64,000 nt of DNA from an uncultured Clostridium sp. (GCA_902496665.1 CABVBU010000006.1:49040-113039); one strand, 5' to 3'. Shown: positions 24,427 through 33,645, counted from the first letter of the stretch. Made by a program: numbers and translations. The notes: generated by a model from the sequence alone, not told the origin.

Positions 24427-24963
24427 TTAAACGAGCTCGATCAGAACTGCCATAGCACCGTCGCCCTTACGCTGACCGATCTTGATGATTCTTGTGTAAC
24501 CACCGTTACGGGAAGCGTACTTCGGAGCGATCTCGTTGAACAGCTTGTTTGTAAGATCAACTTTCTTTGTGTTTTTCTTCTTACCAGCTGCTGCTGTCGG
24601 AACCTCTGTTACGTCATAAAGAGCTTTTACCATCTGTCTTCTTGCATGAAGTCTGGACGGCATGTCCTTCTTGATTTCCTTCTCAACTTCGTCGTATACA
24701 GTAACTTTCTTACCGTCAACAACTTCTTTTACTCTCTTGCCGTCAGCGTCCTTGCGGGCAACCTTAGCTGTAACTTTAACAGTCTCGAAGTTATCTTTCT
24801 CTTTTACTGCAAGAGCAATCAGGCTCTCAACGATCTTTCTTACTTCTTTAGCTCTAGCCTCAGTTGTAACGATCTTTCCATGATATAAAAGGTTTGTAGC
24901 CTGAATTCTAAGTAATGCTTTTCTCTGACTGGAAGTTCTTCCGAGTTTTCTATAACCTGCCAT
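24427..24963 (-). CDS. rplQ: 50S ribosomal protein bL17
   Basis: Large-subunit protein near the exit tunnel, 178 residues, longer than the roughly 120 residues of Bacillus. The N-terminus MAGYRKLGRTSSQRKALLR and the end RNGGYTRIIKIGQRKGDGAMAVLIEL are typical. A Lys/Glu/Asp/Val-rich insert (about residues 60-135) accounts for the extra length; such inserts are usual in clostridial L17. Last gene of the alpha operon, following rpoA by 145 bases. Confidence 0.96.
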   Translation of the reverse strand: MAGYRKLGRTSSQRKALLRIQATNLLYHGKIVTTEARAKEVRKIVESLIALAVKEKDNFETVKVTAKVARKDADGKRVKEVVDGKKVTVYDEVEKEIKKDMPSRLHARRQMVKALYDVTEVPTAAAGKKKNTKKVDLTNKLFNEIAPKYASRNGGYTRIIKIGQRKGDGAMAVLIELV

Positions 24964-25108
24964 GATTTAATTTCCTCCATTTGTGGAACAGCCGCCCACG
25001 CTTCTTTGGACTTACTGGACCGCCGCCTTTTTTTCCATAATGAGTCGCTCTACGCCCTTCTGCGCCCTTCGGACTTACCTTCCGGGTGAATGTATCACAA
25101 CCAAAAAT

Positions 25109-26071
25109 TTACTGTTCGTCGCTGGAATTGAGCTGTAAGCCCAGTTCTTTTAACTTTGCAAGTACTTCCTCGAGGGACTTGCGACCAAGGTTTCTAACCT
25201 TCATCATGTCCTCGGAAGTGCGGCTGCAAAGCTCTTCAACGGTATTGATACCTGCTCTCTTGAGACAGTTGTAGGAACGAACGGATAACTCCAGCTCGTC
25301 GATATTCATCTCAAGGACTTTTTCTTTCTCGTTGTTCTCCTTTTCAACCATAACCTCTGCAGTCTTTGCATTCTCAGAGAGGTCGATGAAGAGATTCAGA
25401 TGCTCGCTTAAAACTTTAGCAGCAAGGCTGACAGCCTCATCCGGATCGAGTGTTCCGTTTGTGTAGATCTCTAATGTGAGCTTATCATAGTCTGTCTGCT
25501 GACCAACACGGGTGTTCTCAACGGACATATTGACACGCTCAACCGGTGTGTAAATGGAATCTACTGCGAGAACTCCGATCGGAAGATCGTCGCTCTTGTT
25601 CTTATCAGCGCTTACGTAGCCACGGCCGTTGGTGATCGTAAGTTCCATATAGAACTTGCTGTCTGCACCGCCGCTTAAGGTTGCGATAACCTGGTCCGGG
25701 TTAAGGATCTCGATGTCCGCGTCTGTCTGAATGTCAGAAGCGTGGATCACGCCCTCGCCCTCGAACTCGATGTACGCAGTCTTCGGCTCGTTTGTATCAC
25801 TGTTGTTCTTAATTGCTAAGCTCTTGATGTTCATGATGATCTCAGTAACATCTTCCTTAACGCCGGCGATGGAACTGAACTCATGAAGTACACCATCAAT
25901 TTTCACCTGGCTGACAGCAGAACCCGGTAAAGAAGAAAGCATGATTCTTCTCAGGGAATTTCCCAGAGTTGTGCCGTAACCCCTCTCAAGCGGTTCTACG
26001 ACAAACTTTCCGTATCTTTTATCTTCGGAAATCTCAGCAATCTCAATGTTTGGTTTCTCAAAATCGAACAC
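25109..26071 (-). CDS. rpoA: DNA-directed RNA polymerase alpha subunit
   Basis: Alpha subunit, about 320 residues. The N-terminal assembly domain contains RYGKFVVEPLERGYGTTLGNSLRRIML; the C-terminal domain that contacts UP elements and activators contains VRSYNCLKRAGINTVEELCSRT. The open frame runs 11 codons further up. I start at the GTG at 26071 because AAGGAGGGG lies just upstream and family members begin at this FDFEKPNIEIAEI. Located between rpsD and rplQ as in other Firmicutes. Confidence 0.97.
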   Translation of the reverse strand: MFDFEKPNIEIAEISEDKRYGKFVVEPLERGYGTTLGNSLRRIMLSSLPGSAVSQVKIDGVLHEFSSIAGVKEDVTEIIMNIKSLAIKNNSDTNEPKTAYIEFEGEGVIHASDIQTDADIEILNPDQVIATLSGGADSKFYMELTITNGRGYVSADKNKSDDLPIGVLAVDSIYTPVERVNMSVENTRVGQQTDYDKLTLEIYTNGTLDPDEAVSLAAKVLSEHLNLFIDLSENAKTAEVMVEKENNEKEKVLEMNIDELELSVRSYNCLKRAGINTVEELCSRTSEDMMKVRNLGRKSLEEVLAKLKELGLQLNSSDEQ

Positions 26072-26183
26072 AAAAAGCCCCTCCTTTTGGGTATGCTTTG
26101 ACAAATGCCACGAAGCGTTCTTTTAGAACACAAAGCATCCGGCCGGAAATGGCCAGATACTTTGTAAAAACCGCTCCGGTGAA

Positions 26184-26777
26184 TTATTTGGAGTATAACT
26201 CGACGATGAGCATCTCGTTTACAGGAACGTCGATCTCTTCTCTTGTCGGAAGAGTTTTGATCTCGCCCTTTAAGTTCTCATGGTCAGACTCTAACCATGC
26301 CGGAACAAGACGGCCAGCTGTGGTCTCGAGAACCAGCTTGTAGTGGTTGTCGCCTTTGTTCTTTTCTCTGATCTCAACAACATCGCCAGCCTTTACAAGG
26401 TAGGACGGGATGTTTACGCACTTGCCGTTTACAAGAACGTGCTTGTGGTCAACGATCTGTCTTGCTTCCTTTCTTGTTCTTGCGAAACCAAGACGGAAGA
26501 TAACGTTGTCAAGTCTGCGCTCAAGAAGGATCATAAGGTTTTCACCTGTCTGTCCGTTTAAACGCTCAGCCTTATCGTAGTAGTTACGGAACGGCTTCTC
26601 CAGAACGCCATAGATGAACTTAGCTTTCTGTTTTTCTCTTAACTGAAGACCATACTCACTGATCTTCTTGTTTGCTCTTTTAGATTCTCTGTTGGATTTT
26701 TTATCTATTCCTAAATAAATGGGATCAAGGTCAAGGGATCTGCATCTTTTAAGAACAGGAACTCTATCAACTGCCAT
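26184..26777 (-). CDS. rpsD: 30S ribosomal protein uS4
   Basis: Primary 16S-binding protein, 197 residues, with an S4 RNA-binding domain in the C-terminal half (RLDNVIFRLGFARTRKEARQIVDHKHVLVNG). In many bacteria it represses translation of its own operon; here rpsD is inside the alpha operon, as in Gram-negatives, unlike the separate Bacillus rpsD. The N-terminal VLKRCRSLDLDP lacks the zinc cysteines found in some S4 proteins. Confidence 0.97.
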   Translation of the reverse strand: MAVDRVPVLKRCRSLDLDPIYLGIDKKSNRESKRANKKISEYGLQLREKQKAKFIYGVLEKPFRNYYDKAERLNGQTGENLMILLERRLDNVIFRLGFARTRKEARQIVDHKHVLVNGKCVNIPSYLVKAGDVVEIREKNKGDNHYKLVLETTAGRLVPAWLESDHENLKGEIKTLPTREEIDVPVNEMLIVELYSK

Positions 26778-26792
26778 TTTACTTCCTCCTAA

Positions 26793-27194
26793 TTAGACTC
26801 TTCTACGCTTTGGCGGACGGCATCCGTTGTGCGGAACCGGTGTTACGTCCTTAATGCTTGTTACTTCAAGACCACATGCCTGAAGGGCACGGATAGCAGC
26901 CTCACGGCCAGATCCCGGTCCTTTAACCATAACGTCTACGGATTTTAAACCATGTACAAGAGCTGCCTTAGTTGCAGTTTCTGCAGCCATCTGTGCTGCA
27001 TATGGAGTAGATTTCCTTGAACCTCTAAATCCCAGACCGCCTGCACTTGCCCAAGATAAGGCATTACCCTGTGCATCTGTTAATGTCACGATTGTGTTGT
27101 TAAAAGATGACTGGATGTGCGCCTGTCCGCGTTCAACGTTTTTCTTTACACGCTTTTTTGTCACTTTTTTAGCAGTGGACACTTTTTTAGCCAT
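26793..27194 (-). CDS. rpsK: 30S ribosomal protein uS11
   Basis: Platform protein of the small subunit, 133 residues. Hallmarks are HIQSSFNNTIVTLTD near the N-terminus, GFRGSRKSTPYAAQ and the C-terminal DVTPVPHNGCRPPKRRRV. The first 20 residues are a lysine-rich extension. Gene order rpsM-rpsK-rpsD is conserved. Confidence 0.97.
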   Translation of the reverse strand: MAKKVSTAKKVTKKRVKKNVERGQAHIQSSFNNTIVTLTDAQGNALSWASAGGLGFRGSRKSTPYAAQMAAETATKAALVHGLKSVDVMVKGPGSGREAAIRALQACGLEVTSIKDVTPVPHNGCRPPKRRRV

Positions 27195-27281
27195 TTTAAA
27201 CTAACCTACTTTCTCATTTACTGAACCCTGTTTCCTGTCTTTAAAACATGCAACGTGATTCAAAACATTTGTTACCGATAA

Positions 27282-27650
27282 TTATTTCTTCTTGTTTGCA
27301 ACAGTCTTTCTCGGACCCTTGCATGTTCTTGCGTTTGTCTTGGTCTTCTGACCACGGCAAGGAAGACTCTTTCTGTGACGAATACCTCTGTAGCATCCGA
27401 TCTCCTGAAGTCTCTTGATGTTTAAAGCGATCTCACGACGTAAGTCACCTTCAACAGTCTGAGTCTCAGCGATTACTGCTGCAATGTTCTTTACTTCGTC
27501 ATCGGTTAAATCCTTTACACGAGTGTCAGGATTTACACCAGCCGCAGCAAGAATACGGTCTGCACTTGCTCTACCGATACCGTAGATATAAGTTAAGCCG
27601 ATTTCGACACGTTTTTCCCTTGGTAAATCAACACCTGAAATACGAGCCAT
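27282..27650 (-). CDS. rpsM: 30S ribosomal protein uS13
   Basis: Head protein contacting the P-site tRNA and the intersubunit bridge, 122 residues, starting MARISGVDLPREKR and ending in a basic tail with RGQKTKTNARTCKGPRKT. The frame runs five codons further up, but the ATG at 27650 has GGAGG at the right distance. Confidence 0.97.
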   Translation of the reverse strand: MARISGVDLPREKRVEIGLTYIYGIGRASADRILAAAGVNPDTRVKDLTDDEVKNIAAVIAETQTVEGDLRREIALNIKRLQEIGCYRGIRHRKSLPCRGQKTKTNARTCKGPRKTVANKKK

Positions 27651-27758
27651 GAGTGGTACCTCCATTTAAATATTGTAGAAATAGTTATTGCCGACACAAC
27701 AACGCACTCTCGCGTTTCATGTCAAAGCCGCGCGAAAAAATACAGGCAAATTGCGGCA

Positions 27759-27872
27759 TCAGCCCTGTCTCTGTTTGTGCTTAGGATTTTCACAGATAAT
27801 TCTGATACTGCCTTTTCTCTTAATAACCTTGCACTTCTCGCAAATCGGTTTTACTGATGATCTTACTTTCAC
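27759..27872 (-). CDS. rpmJ: 50S ribosomal protein bL36
   Basis: Tiny zinc-binding protein of the large subunit, 37 residues: starts with GTG (MKVRSSVKPICEKCKVIKRK) and ends in ENPKHKQRQG. The CxxC, Cys and His ligands (ICEKCK, ICENPKH) identify the zinc-containing form. Too short for a usual ORF cut-off. AAAGGAG lies upstream. First gene of the alpha operon after its own promoter at 28028-28056. Confidence 0.95.
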   Translation of the reverse strand: MKVRSSVKPICEKCKVIKRKGSIRIICENPKHKQRQG

Positions 27873-28027
27873 AGTAATTCTCCTTTCCTTCGTAGTCCGC
27901 TTCCCTTTACTGCCGGAAACACACCGATTCCGTGCCATCTGGGAACGGCATTACGGGTTGCTATACCTGTATAAAAAGCACCTGAAAATGGGCATAATAC
28001 AAGCGTTCCAACAAAGTTCGCTTGAGC

Positions 28028-28056
28028 ATTATAACACTTCCTTGCCGGAAAATCAA
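28028..28056 (-). promoter_or_regulatory. Strong sigma-A promoter before rpmJ (alpha operon), with about 150-nt leader
   Basis: On the minus strand TTGATT (28051-28056), 17-base spacer, TATAAT (28028-28033). The predicted transcript has a leader of about 150 bases before rpmJ. The leader includes several GC-rich complementary words and could be a site for S4-mediated control, but I could not define the structure. Confidence 0.8.
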
Positions 28057-28104
28057 GCGTTTTTATTGGTTTTCTTCAACTTTTTTAGCCCTTTGTCAAG
28101 GATA

Positions 28105-28323
28105 CTATTTATCTCTCCAAATAATACGTCCCTTAGATAAATCGTAAGGGGACATCTCTAATGTTACCTTATCACCCGGAAGAATACGGATGTAGTTCAT
28201 ACGCAGTTTTCCACTGATGGTAGCTAATACCTTGTGGCCATTCTCAAGTTCAACCTGGAACATAGCGTTCGGCAGCTTCTCAACAACGACGCCTTCGATT
28301 TCGATTACGTCAGCCTTAGACAT
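28105..28323 (-). CDS. infA: Translation initiation factor IF-1
   Basis: OB-fold factor of 72 residues that binds the A site during initiation. Reads MSKADVIEIEGVVVEKLPNA and ends RILPGDKVTLEMSPYDLSKGRIIWRDK, matching the family over its full length. Follows the KOW protein by 5 bases. Confidence 0.97.
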   Translation of the reverse strand: MSKADVIEIEGVVVEKLPNAMFQVELENGHKVLATISGKLRMNYIRILPGDKVTLEMSPYDLSKGRIIWRDK

Positions 28324-28328
28324 AAAAT

Positions 28329-28502
28329 TTACCTCCTGTTTCGTTTCTTAATGATCTGGACATGCTTTTTATTTTTCCGGAGGACCCGGCCGTTTTCTGC
28401 AAGCAGAGAAACGTATGTTCCAAGGTCCTCCGATATGACATAGATTTTATCCTTGTCATTTCCGGCAAGAGATCTTGCCAGGAATCCCGGAGTCATTTCC
28501 AT
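28329..28502 (-). CDS. KOW-domain RNA-binding protein
   Basis: Small protein of 57 residues with a KOW-like N-terminus (LARSLAGNDKDKIYVISED) and a very basic C-terminus (RVLRKNKKHVQIIKKRNRR). In clostridia and bacilli a comparable small KOW protein sits between map and infA; the role is thought to be ribosome- or RNA-related but is not established. The ATG at 28502 lies within the map stop region, with GGAGG overlapping the map stop codon, so translation is coupled. Confidence 0.85.
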   Translation of the reverse strand: MEMTPGFLARSLAGNDKDKIYVISEDLGTYVSLLAENGRVLRKNKKHVQIIKKRNRR

Positions 28503-28512
28503 GCGGTGCCTC

Positions 28513-29277
28513 CTATTCGAGACCTGGGCGCAGGGAAAGGATCTCCGGCTCGCCCTCAGTGATGAGGATCGTATTCTCATAGTGAGCGGACAGGGCATGA
28601 TCTGCTGTAACAACGGTCCAGTCATCGTCCATCCAGATTACATCCGGTGTGCCGGCATTGATCATCGGTTCAATGGCCAGAGTCATACCCGGCTGTAAAA
28701 GGATTCCCCTTCTCTTTGTCGCAAAGTTCGGGACCTCCGGATCTTCATGAAGGTGGGTACCAATTCCATGTCCAACCAACTCGCGGACAACGCCATAGCC
28801 GAATTTTTCGGCATATGCCTGGATTGCCGTGGAGATATCATTCAGATGATTGCCTGCTTTCGCGAATTTAATACCTTCGTAAAAGCACTGTTTTGTGACA
28901 TCCATCAGTTTCTGTGCTTCCGGGGAGACGTTTCCTACTGCCCAGGTGCGGGCTGCGTCGGAATGGTATCCTTTATAGATCGTTCCCGCGTCAAGGCTGA
29001 CGATATCGCCATCTTTTAAAATACGGTGCTTATTCGGGATTCCATGTACGATCTCATCATTTACGGACACGCAGATGGATGCAGGATATCCATTGTAATT
29101 CTTAAAGGAAGGAATACATCCATGGCTGCGGATCAGACGCTCTCCCAGCTTATCGATGTCCAGAGTGGACATTCCCGGGTGAACCGCCGCATGCAGCTCC
29201 TCGTGTACCTGCGCCAGAATTTCTCCAGCTTTTCGCATCAGTTCGATCTCTCTCGGCGATTTAATTGTTACTGCCAT
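28513..29277 (-). CDS. map: Methionine aminopeptidase, type I
   Basis: Removes the N-terminal methionine from nascent proteins; 254 residues. The pita-bread-fold metal site residues are visible in VSLDAGTIYKGYHSDAARTWAVG (two Asp), VGHGIGTHLHEDPEVPN (His) and MTLAIEPMI (Glu). Encoded after adk by a 4-base gap, in the usual secY-adk-map order. Confidence 0.96.
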   Translation of the reverse strand: MAVTIKSPREIELMRKAGEILAQVHEELHAAVHPGMSTLDIDKLGERLIRSHGCIPSFKNYNGYPASICVSVNDEIVHGIPNKHRILKDGDIVSLDAGTIYKGYHSDAARTWAVGNVSPEAQKLMDVTKQCFYEGIKFAKAGNHLNDISTAIQAYAEKFGYGVVRELVGHGIGTHLHEDPEVPNFATKRRGILLQPGMTLAIEPMINAGTPDVIWMDDDWTVVTADHALSAHYENTILITEGEPEILSLRPGLE

Positions 29278-29281
29278 TATT

Positions 29282-29926
29282 TTAAGCTCCTAAAATCTTT
29301 GTGATAGCCTCAAATACCTGTTCCATATTCTGCGTTCCGTCTACGGTGTAGAGGACGTGCTTATCCGCATAGAAGCTGATGAGCGGGCGCGTCTGCTCAT
29401 GATAAACAGAAAGACGTTTTGTAACAGTCTCCGGCTTATCATCGTCTCTTAAAATGAGTTCAGCGCCGCACTTGTCGCAGATGCCTTCCTTCTTCGGAGC
29501 AGCATATACGATGTGATAAGTCATTCCGCACTTTACGCATGCACGGCGGCCTGCCATACGGGTAACGATCTTTTCGTCCGGTACGTCAACATCGATCGCG
29601 AAATCGATCGCTTCTCCCTTTTTGGCAAGAGCCTCTGTGAGGGCCTCTGCCTGCGGGATCGTACGCGGGAAACCATCAAGAATGTATCCCTTTTCGCAGT
29701 CCGGCTGGCTGATTCTGTCCATAACAAGATCAACCGTCAGTTCGTCCGGAACAAGAAGTCCCTGGTCCATGAAAGCTTTTGCCTTCTTGCCAAGTTCTGT
29801 TCCGTTCTTAATGTTTGCCCGGAAGATGTCTCCGGTGGAAATGTGCGGGATTCCGTACTTTTCCGCGATTCTCTGTGCCTGGGTGCCTTTTCCGGCTCCC
29901 GGTGCGCCCAACATAATGATTTTCAT
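29282..29926 (-). CDS. adk: Adenylate kinase
   Basis: Interconverts ATP plus AMP and two ADP; 214 residues. The P-loop is GAPGAGKGTQA at the N-terminus. The long LID domain carries the zinc-finger form CVKCGMTYHIVYAAPKKEGICDKCGAEL, with four Cys as in Gram-positive enzymes. The frame extends 27 codons upstream, but the ATG at 29926 has a GGAGG site and matches the family start MKIIMLGAPG. Confidence 0.96.
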   Translation of the reverse strand: MKIIMLGAPGAGKGTQAQRIAEKYGIPHISTGDIFRANIKNGTELGKKAKAFMDQGLLVPDELTVDLVMDRISQPDCEKGYILDGFPRTIPQAEALTEALAKKGEAIDFAIDVDVPDEKIVTRMAGRRACVKCGMTYHIVYAAPKKEGICDKCGAELILRDDDKPETVTKRLSVYHEQTRPLISFYADKHVLYTVDGTQNMEQVFEAITKILGA

Positions 29927-30033
29927 AATTGTAATTTCCTCCACTCGTCCTAAAAAACCGAAAAAGCGGGCGAAAAGCATCTTTCCGCCCGCTCCGATTT
30001 TCAGCACGCAGCTGCTGCTATTTCTCTATTTGA

Positions 30034-31356
30034 TCAATCATTTAAGAATCCCTTGTAATTTCTTACAAGCATCATAGACTCCACAGCCTTGATCGTCTCG
30101 AGGATTACACCTGCGATAATGATCAGGGATGTGCCGCCGAAGGAAAGATTACCAACAGAGAAGAGACCGGATGCGATGATCGGGATAATGCACACGATCA
30201 CCAGTCCGCAGGCACCGATAAATACAATATAGTTTAAGATATTGTTGAGGTAGTCTGAGGTTGGCTTACCTGGGCGGATACCCGGGATAAAGCCGCCGGA
30301 CTTCTTCATATTATTAGCAACTTCCAGCGGGTTAAACGTAATGGACGTATAGAAATACGCGAACAGTACGACTAATACGATATATACGAGCATACCAATG
30401 GAGTAAGCCGGAGCTTCCGGTTTAAACCAGTTGGATGAGCTCAACGCTAACAGGATCTTTCCACCGATGGTTGAATAATCAACGTGGAAGAACTGAGCGA
30501 TCATAACCGGCATTGACATGATGGAAGAAGCGAAGATGACCGGAATAACGTTCGCGGTGTTTACCTTCAACGGAATGTAGGTAGACTGTCCGCCGATCAT
30601 TCTGCGGCCCTGCATCTTCTTGCTGTACTGTACCGGGATCCGGCGCTCTGCATCGTTTAAAACGAGGACAAAGACAACGATCGCAACGATAATTGCCAGT
30701 ACGATGATGCCAGATACAGTTGCGACTGCAACTGATCTGCCTGCCATAAAGCGCTCATATAATGTCATCATATCCTGCGGAGTACCAGATACGATATTGA
30801 TCAGAAGTACGATGGAAATACCGTTTCCTACTCCATTGTCTGTAATCCTCTCGCCAATCCACATCAGAAGAGCGGAACCTGCGGTCATAGCTGCTACGAC
30901 CGTAAGATATCCCCAGATGTTACGGTGATCTTCGAGAAGAAGTCCCTTTCCGCCAAGGCCAACTGCCATTGCGCAGGACTCAAAGAGAGCCAGACCGACG
31001 GTAAGATATCTGGTGTACTCTGCAATCTTCTTTCTTCCGTCCTCGCCGTCCTTCTGCATTTCCTCAAGCTTCGGAATTGCGATCGTAAGTAACTGCATAA
31101 TGATGGAAGATGTGATATACGGGGTGATACTCAACGCGAAAATTGACATGGAGGAGAAAGAGCCTCCTGTGATCGCATTAAAGAATCCCATTCCGGAGTT
31201 CTGCAGATTTGAAAAGAAATCATGCAGATAGCTCGGATCAACGCCCGGTATCGGAAGACAGCAGCCGATTCGGATGACTACAAGCATCATAAAGGTGTAA
31301 AGAAGTCTGTCGCGGACTTCTTTCACCTTAAATGCTTTCTGTAAGGATTTTAACAT
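30034..31356 (-). CDS. secY: Preprotein translocase subunit SecY
   Basis: Central channel of the Sec translocon, 440 residues, ten membrane helices. Family blocks seen: RIGCCLPIPGVDPSYL after helix 1, ALSITPYITSSIIMQLL (helix 2), KMQGRRMIGGQSTYIPLKVNTANVIPVIFASS and FNPLEVANNMKKSGGFIPGIRPGKPT. It starts 1 base after the rplO stop. The position in the spc operon is conserved. Confidence 0.97.
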   Translation of the reverse strand: MLKSLQKAFKVKEVRDRLLYTFMMLVVIRIGCCLPIPGVDPSYLHDFFSNLQNSGMGFFNAITGGSFSSMSIFALSITPYITSSIIMQLLTIAIPKLEEMQKDGEDGRKKIAEYTRYLTVGLALFESCAMAVGLGGKGLLLEDHRNIWGYLTVVAAMTAGSALLMWIGERITDNGVGNGISIVLLINIVSGTPQDMMTLYERFMAGRSVAVATVSGIIVLAIIVAIVVFVLVLNDAERRIPVQYSKKMQGRRMIGGQSTYIPLKVNTANVIPVIFASSIMSMPVMIAQFFHVDYSTIGGKILLALSSSNWFKPEAPAYSIGMLVYIVLVVLFAYFYTSITFNPLEVANNMKKSGGFIPGIRPGKPTSDYLNNILNYIVFIGACGLVIVCIIPIIASGLFSVGNLSFGGTSLIIIAGVILETIKAVESMMLVRNYKGFLND

Positions 31357-31357
31357 A

Positions 31358-31798
31358 TTAGATCACCTCGCAGGTTCCACCTACTGCCTCAATTTTAGCT
31401 TTTGCGCCTTCACTGAAAGCATTGGCTTTAACGACAAGTTTCTTTGTTAACTCTCCGTTACCAAGAATCTTAACGCCGTCCTGCGGGTTTTTGATCACAC
31501 CTGTCTCCAGTAATGTCTCAACGGATACTACGGAGTCATTCTCAAATCTCTCTAATACGCTTACATTAATTCCAACGATCTCCTTGGAGTTGATGTTTGT
31601 AAATCCTCTCTTCGGAAGACGTCTGTATAACGGCATCTGGCCGCCCTCGAAACCAGGTCTCGGTGCGCCGGAACGTGCCTTCTGGCCCTTATGTCCCTTA
31701 CCAGCTGTCTTACCATTTCCAGAAGCGTGGCCACGGCCTCTTCTGAAACTATCACTATGCTTAGATCCTTCAGCAGGATGTAAATTAGATAAGTTCAT
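31358..31798 (-). CDS. rplO: 50S ribosomal protein uL15
   Basis: Large-subunit protein of 146 residues that begins MNLSNLHPAEGSKHS and contains the Gly-rich KGHKGQKARSGAPRPGFEGGQMPLYRRLPKRGF. A GTG directly precedes the ATG (GTGATG); the ATG is preferred because of the spacing to GGAGG. Confidence 0.96.
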   Translation of the reverse strand: MNLSNLHPAEGSKHSDSFRRGRGHASGNGKTAGKGHKGQKARSGAPRPGFEGGQMPLYRRLPKRGFTNINSKEIVGINVSVLERFENDSVVSVETLLETGVIKNPQDGVKILGNGELTKKLVVKANAFSEGAKAKIEAVGGTCEVI

Positions 31799-31824
31799 CA
31801 CTGCACCTCCTTACTTTATATCAA

Positions 31825-32007
31825 TTAGATTTCTTCAACTTTAACCAGATGTCTAACATTCTGGATCATGCCTCTAACTGCACCATTATCCGGCATCTCG
31901 ACAGTCTTGTGCATCTTCTTTAAACCAAGTGCCTCGATTGTCGCTCTCTGCTTCGGAACAGCGCCGATAGGGGATTTTACTAATGTGATTTTTAACTTCT
32001 CTGCCAT
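31825..32007 (-). CDS. rpmD: 50S ribosomal protein uL30
   Basis: Sixty-residue protein: KITLVKSPIGAVPKQRATIEALGLKKMHKTVE, ending IQNVRHLVKVEEI. Normal family length. Lies between rpsE and rplO. Confidence 0.96.
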   Translation of the reverse strand: MAEKLKITLVKSPIGAVPKQRATIEALGLKKMHKTVEMPDNGAVRGMIQNVRHLVKVEEI

Positions 32008-32022
32008 TTTATTATCCTCCTA

Positions 32023-32532
32023 TTAGCAAACAACGTCTTCAACAGATTTGCCGCGGTTCTTAGCAACCTCTTCCGGAGTCTTTAACTTTGTAAGACCTTC
32101 GATTGTTGCAAGAACTACGTTTGTCTTGTTGTTGGAACCTAAAGACTTTGTACGGATGTTCTTGATGCCTGCAAGCTCTACTACGGAACGAACCGGACCA
32201 CCAGCGATGATACCAGTACCTTCCGGAGCTCTCTTGAGAAGTACGGAAGCGCTTCCGAACTCACCAAGGAAGTCGTGCGGGATACTCTTGTTCTCATCCA
32301 TCGGGATCTCTACAAGGTTCTTCATAGCAGCCTCTTTACCCTTACGGATAGCTTCCGGAACCTCACCTGCTTTACCAAGGCCTGCGCCTACGTGACCATT
32401 GCCGTCTCCTACTACTACCAGAGCGGAAAATCTCATGGTACGTCCACCTTTAACAGTCTTGGATACGCGCTTAATGGCAACAACTTTGTCATTTAACTCT
32501 AACTGACTTGCGTCAATGATTGTACGCTTCAT
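32023..32532 (-). CDS. rpsE: 30S ribosomal protein uS5
   Basis: Small-subunit fidelity protein of 169 residues with the double-stranded-RNA-binding N-terminal domain (VSKTVKGGRTMRFSALVVVG) and GLGKAGEVPEAIRKG. The C-terminal half has VRSVVELAGIKNIRTKSLGSNN. Normal order in the spc operon. Confidence 0.97.
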   Translation of the reverse strand: MKRTIIDASQLELNDKVVAIKRVSKTVKGGRTMRFSALVVVGDGNGHVGAGLGKAGEVPEAIRKGKEAAMKNLVEIPMDENKSIPHDFLGEFGSASVLLKRAPEGTGIIAGGPVRSVVELAGIKNIRTKSLGSNNKTNVVLATIEGLTKLKTPEEVAKNRGKSVEDVVC

Positions 32533-32550
32533 GCTGTTTTCTCCTCTCTA

Positions 32551-32919
32551 TTAGAATACGAGACCAGCCTCGCGGGCTGCATCTGCTAATGCCTGAATCT
32601 TACCCTGATAAATGAAACCGCCTCTATCGAAAACAACCTCTTTGATGCCTTTCTCGATTGCTCTCTTAGCTACTACGGTTCCGATATATGCAGCTGCATC
32701 AACTGTGTCGGTGTTCTCTAACTCTGCCTTGATCTCTTTCTCAAGAGTGGAAGCAGATACTAAAGTATGTCCAACGGAGTCGTCGATGATCTGAGCATAC
32801 ATATGATTATTGCTTCTGAACACTGCTAAACGCGGTCTCTCTGCTGTACCAGCAAAGCGATTGCGTAATCTATAGTGCTTTTTTCTGCGGATTTCGCTTC
32901 TTGACTGCTTGCTAACCAT
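32551..32919 (-). CDS. rplR: 50S ribosomal protein uL18
   Basis: 5S rRNA-binding protein of 122 residues, basic N-terminus SKQSRSEIRRKKHYRLRNRFAGTAERPRLAVFRSN and C-terminus FDRGGFIYQGKIQALADAAREAGL, both typical. Confidence 0.96.
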   Translation of the reverse strand: MVSKQSRSEIRRKKHYRLRNRFAGTAERPRLAVFRSNNHMYAQIIDDSVGHTLVSASTLEKEIKAELENTDTVDAAAYIGTVVAKRAIEKGIKEVVFDRGGFIYQGKIQALADAAREAGLVF

Positions 32920-32937
32920 TTTTACACTCTCCTTAAA

Positions 32938-33480
32938 TTATTTCTTACCAGTCTTACCAACTTTGCGTCTGATAACCTCATCAGCGTACTTGATACCTTT
33001 GCCCTTATACGGCTCCGGTCTTCTCTTCTCTCTGATTTCAGCTGCATACTGGCCAACTTTCTCTTTGCTGATGCCCTTAACGATGATGATGTTCTGACCC
33101 TCAAGAACAGTCTCGATACCTTCCGGATCTTCCATCTCTACCGGATGGGAGTAACCAAGGGAAAGTGTGAGCTTCTTGCCCTGCTTCTGAGCTCTGTAAC
33201 CAACACCGTTTACCTCAAGCTTCTTCTCGTAGCCTTCAGTAACACCCTGGATCATGTTATGGATTAGCGTTCTTGTAAGACCGTGTAAAGATTTCATCTT
33301 CTTTAAATCGTTCGGTCTTGTTACGACGATGTGTCCATCTTCTTCTTTGATTTCCATCTCTACCGGTAAATCTCTTACCAGTGTTCCCTTCGGACCCTTA
33401 ACGGTCACATTGTTGTTCTCTGCGATTGTTACAGTTACGCCTGCTGGAATCGCTACCGGCATTCTACCAATACGTGACAT
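32938..33480 (-). CDS. rplF: 50S ribosomal protein uL6
   Basis: Protein of 180 residues with two related L6 domains. Starts MSRIGRMPVAIPAGVTV and ends RRPEPYKGKGIKYADEVIRRKVGKTGKK. Preceded by a 165-base gap after rpsH that carries GC-rich inverted words (33585-33630) but no gene. Confidence 0.96.
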   Translation of the reverse strand: MSRIGRMPVAIPAGVTVTIAENNNVTVKGPKGTLVRDLPVEMEIKEEDGHIVVTRPNDLKKMKSLHGLTRTLIHNMIQGVTEGYEKKLEVNGVGYRAQKQGKKLTLSLGYSHPVEMEDPEGIETVLEGQNIIIVKGISKEKVGQYAAEIREKRRPEPYKGKGIKYADEVIRRKVGKTGKK

Positions 33481-33645
33481 GCCTTTTACCTCCTACTTAG
33501 ATTCTCGGAAAGTGCTTTTACACTTTCTGTTTTCAGTTTCTATGTTATATCTGGTCTGAAGTTGCCTCCAGACGCACGCAAACTCCGCCCTGCTGGATCA
33601 ATGTTCAGCTTTGCAGGCGGGGTGCGATAACATCAATGGGAATAA

